Assembly (NCBI GenBank): GCA_002482815.1
Contig: DLGS01000248.1
Span: forward strand, 15,148-22,313
Length of the DNA stretch: 7,166 nucleotides
Direction: 5' to 3'
Origin: Bacteroidetes bacterium UBA7688
GTDB lineage: Bacteria > Bacteroidota > Bacteroidia > Chitinophagales > Chitinophagaceae
Shown piece after piece: positions 6,157-7,166 of the stretch. Position numbers and translations under genes: made by a program. Within the stretch, counting starts at the first letter, position 1; every line of letters begins with the position of its first letter. Below the pieces are notes generated by a model. That model saw only the letters and a list, made by a program, of their open reading frames with translations. It ran no database searches and was not told the DNA's origin.

Positions 6157-6207
6157 TGAACAGAGTGCAGATACAAGACGAAAAGGAGTGCAGGTGCCAC
6201 CTGCTGC

Positions 6208-6258
6208 GCAGAGTGGGTGTGCATGCAGAGCGGGTGTGCATGCAGAGTGGGTGTGCTG
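6208..6258. repeat. 17-bp tandem repeat, about 2.9 copies
   Basis: GCAGAGTGGGTGTGCAT (6208-6224) is repeated as GCAGAGCGGGTGTGCAT (6225-6241) and GCAGAGTGGGTGTGCTG (6242-6258). The copies are adjacent with one to two differences, so this is a minisatellite and not a CRISPR array. It lies in DNA I read as intron or intergenic. Confidence 0.9.
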
Positions 6259-6493
6259 TGACTTACACCTGCAGGGTGCATACCATGCATCGCAGGCACG
6301 GTGTCATGACAAGAATGCAAGGGTGCCCAGCAGGCCCAAGCGGGGTGAGCTGGAGCAAGCGCCTGCATGCATGCTGCTGCAGGAAACACACGCATGTGTG
6401 CCAGCGCATGCAAGCACGTGCAAACAACAACGATGATGTGTGACAACAACCTGAAGTTAGCGCCAACCAGGCGTCTCATGCACGAGATAGCGG

Positions 6494-6532
6494 GCTAGCT
6501 GGTGCTTGCGTAAGGTGGCTAGCTAGCTGGTG
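6494..6532. repeat. Direct repeat GCTAGCTGGTG, two copies
   Basis: The 11-mer GCTAGCTGGTG occurs at 6494-6504 and 6522-6532, and the second copy is extended leftwards to GGCTAGCTAGCTGGTG. It is probably simple-sequence duplication within the putative intron. No function can be assigned. Confidence 0.7.
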
Positions 6533-6569
6533 TCCTGCAGAAGCAGGTCCGCCGCCGCGCGCTGCTTAC

Positions 6570-6755
6570 CCCGCAGTGCAGTATGTTGCCATGTAAGAAG
6601 GCAGCGGTCAGCAGCCGCCAATACTCTCCGTCGGCGACAGCACTGCCAACCTGCATGCCAGCGGCACAGGTGGCAAGCAGAGCAGGCGTCACTGCTGCCT
6701 GGGTTGTAGCTGCCAGAACTTGCCACCATGCAGCTGCAGCAGCCAGGCTGCCGAC
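6570..6755 (-). CDS. Internal exon of a rhomboid-family intramembrane serine protease (eukaryotic, probably algal)
   Basis: The minus-strand frame encodes 62 residues. Ala-rich hydrophobic sequence is followed by VGSAVADGEYWRLLTAAFLHGNILHCG, the loop-1 to second-helix region of rhomboids. Trp46-Arg47 is the conserved WR of loop 1. His55 and His60 fall at the same distances from it as His145 and His150 of E. coli GlpG. The oxyanion Asn (GlpG Asn154) would be the second residue of the next exon. The exon is bounded by an acceptor ending GTGCAG (6756) and a donor GTAAGC starting at 6569, giving 186 bp with phase 0 at both ends. Without splicing the frame continues as low-quality sequence and stops at 6519. 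The catalytic Gly-x-Ser and later His lie outside what I can see. The sequence G-[EQ]-x-WRL-T-x-x-x-LH resembles plant and algal organellar rhomboid-like proteins more than bacterial ones, though organelle targeting is unproven. The rhomboid call is fairly confident; exact exon ends are less so. Confidence 0.68.
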
Positions 6756-6832
6756 CTGCACGATGTGTGTTGTGGGAAGCGGTTATGCTGAGGCATGCCT
6801 TAGCAGCCAAACTCCTCCAGCAGCCAAATTAC
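6756..6832 (-). other. Possible 77-nt spliceosomal intron upstream of the rhomboid exon
   Basis: Read on the minus strand, it begins GTAATT (6832) and ends in a pyrimidine-rich stretch before GTGCAG (6756). It contains a CATAACC branch-site-like motif about 30 nt before the acceptor. Removing it joins two phase-0 frames so that a continuous hydrophobic helix results (SLA joined to VGSLAAAAAWW). In-frame stops (TAA at 6802-6800 and 6785-6783) show that the interval itself is not coding through. The donor is only a moderate match, so other donors are possible. Confidence 0.38.
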
Positions 6833-7166
6833 TGCCAAGCTGAAGGCACCTATGGCCCATGAAACCACACTCTCGTACCAATCGTCACCATCGTCTGGCA
6901 AGCAGGCAACAGCACAAGTATCCTGCGAGGTGCAGCATGCGGACTGGTGTACGCTGGCTGTGGCCACACTGCCCTTGGCAGCGTCACGTCGGCTGCTTGC
7001 ATTACCAACACACGATGCCGTGCAGCTCATACGTCTGTGGTTGCTGATCACCACCCCTGAAATGTTAAGCTGCAGGCCTGACCCTGCACGCCCGCCAATG
7101 CACATCACCTGCTGACGCATCTGCATACAAGCCACTGGCAGACGGGACCGACTGTGCTCTTGCGGC
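6833..7166 (-). CDS. Possible preceding exon (N-terminal region) of the rhomboid gene; otherwise non-coding
   Basis: The minus-strand frame is open from the window edge through 6833 and further to a stop at 6800. The part nearest the rhomboid exon, DDWYESVVSWAIGAFSLA, looks like ordinary protein: an acidic stretch followed by the start of a membrane helix. The part further upstream is Ser/Ala/Cys/Arg-rich with little character, as in a transit peptide or in random GC-rich sequence. If the 77-nt intron is real, this exon is in phase with the rhomboid exon. I cannot fix its 5' end, and a real exon may be only the last 100-200 bases. No family motif is visible, so confidence is low. Confidence 0.3.

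Larger units (their letters stand above)
6061..6563. other. Eukaryote-like non-coding DNA, repeat-rich; partly the intron following the rhomboid exon
   Basis: No supportable gene lies here. The open frames present on both strands are low-complexity by-products of CA/TG and GCATGC motifs, rich in Cys, His, Met and Ala, and show no family motif. On the minus strand the stretch follows the GTAAGC donor of the rhomboid exon, so at least its right part should be intron. I did not find the next rhomboid exon (expected to begin x-Asn). The texture resembles nuclear DNA of chlorophyte algae, but that assignment is by eye. Confidence 0.55.

Noticed and set aside
6208..6258. Possible CRISPR array
   Set aside because: The 17-bp units are directly adjacent with no unique spacers and no cas genes nearby, so this is a minisatellite.
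5996..6479. Overlapping ORFs on both strands across the join and repeat region
   Set aside because: They are low-complexity Cys/His/Met/Ala translations of CA/TG and GCATGC repeats. Some cross the chimeric join, so they cannot be real genes.
1..7166. Horizontal transfer of a bacterial mannan locus into an algal genome
   Set aside because: The bacterial part keeps an intact operon style, spacers, lipoprotein and SusC signals and no introns, and breaks mid-gene. Contamination or misassembly explains this better without spanning-read evidence.

Overview
The window is a chimera of two unrelated kinds of DNA. Positions 1 to about 6060 are AT-rich, gene-dense bacterial DNA typical of Flavobacterium or a close Bacteroidota relative. 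This is supported by a SusC/RagA-type TonB-linked outer-membrane protein, a Bacteroidota-style lipoprotein enzyme, very AT-rich intergenic regions without clear Shine-Dalgarno sites, and TAnnTTTG-like promoter elements. Positions from about 6061 to 7166 are visibly GC-richer (35 of 60 bases are G/C in 6241-6300, against 17 of 60 in 5941-6000). This part is full of CA/TG-alternating, GCATGC and CTGCAG-rich simple sequence and has no bacterial gene structure. It carries what looks like an exon of a rhomboid intramembrane protease with splice signals, so it is most likely nuclear DNA of a eukaryote, and a green (chlorophyte) alga is my best guess.

Bacterial part, left to right. A SusC-like porin gene on the minus strand runs off the left edge (1-1781). 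After a 313-bp spacer comes an AraC-family regulator, also on the minus strand (2095-2973). A 306-bp regulatory spacer with two inverted repeats of similar geometry separates it from a divergent plus-strand cluster. That cluster holds a GH26 beta-mannanase lipoprotein (3280-4410), an MFS transporter of the GPH cation-symporter family (4555-5946), and the first 29 codons of a probable GH130 mannosylglucose phosphorylase (5974-6060), cut off at the chimeric join.

Together these genes read as a beta-mannan utilisation locus. SusC (with a SusD presumably beyond the left edge) would import manno-oligosaccharides across the outer membrane. The GH26 enzyme would cut them to mannobiose, the symporter would bring the disaccharide into the cytoplasm, and the GH130 enzyme would phosphorolyse mannosylglucose made by a 2-epimerase not present here. 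The AraC protein is the obvious candidate regulator. The layout parallels the known Bacteroides fragilis mannanase / symporter / mannosylglucose phosphorylase pathway.

Eukaryotic-like part. A 17-bp tandem repeat, potential Z-DNA tracts and a short direct repeat fill 6061-6560 with no supportable gene. On the minus strand, 6755-6570 encodes a rhomboid segment containing WRLLTAAFLHGNILH, bounded by a CAG acceptor and a GTAAGC donor. An upstream reading frame (7166-6833) may be the preceding exon, joined by a 77-nt intron. I think the join at about 6060 is an assembly or library artefact (alga with associated Flavobacterium) rather than gene transfer. I found no RNA genes, CRISPR arrays or insertion sequences.
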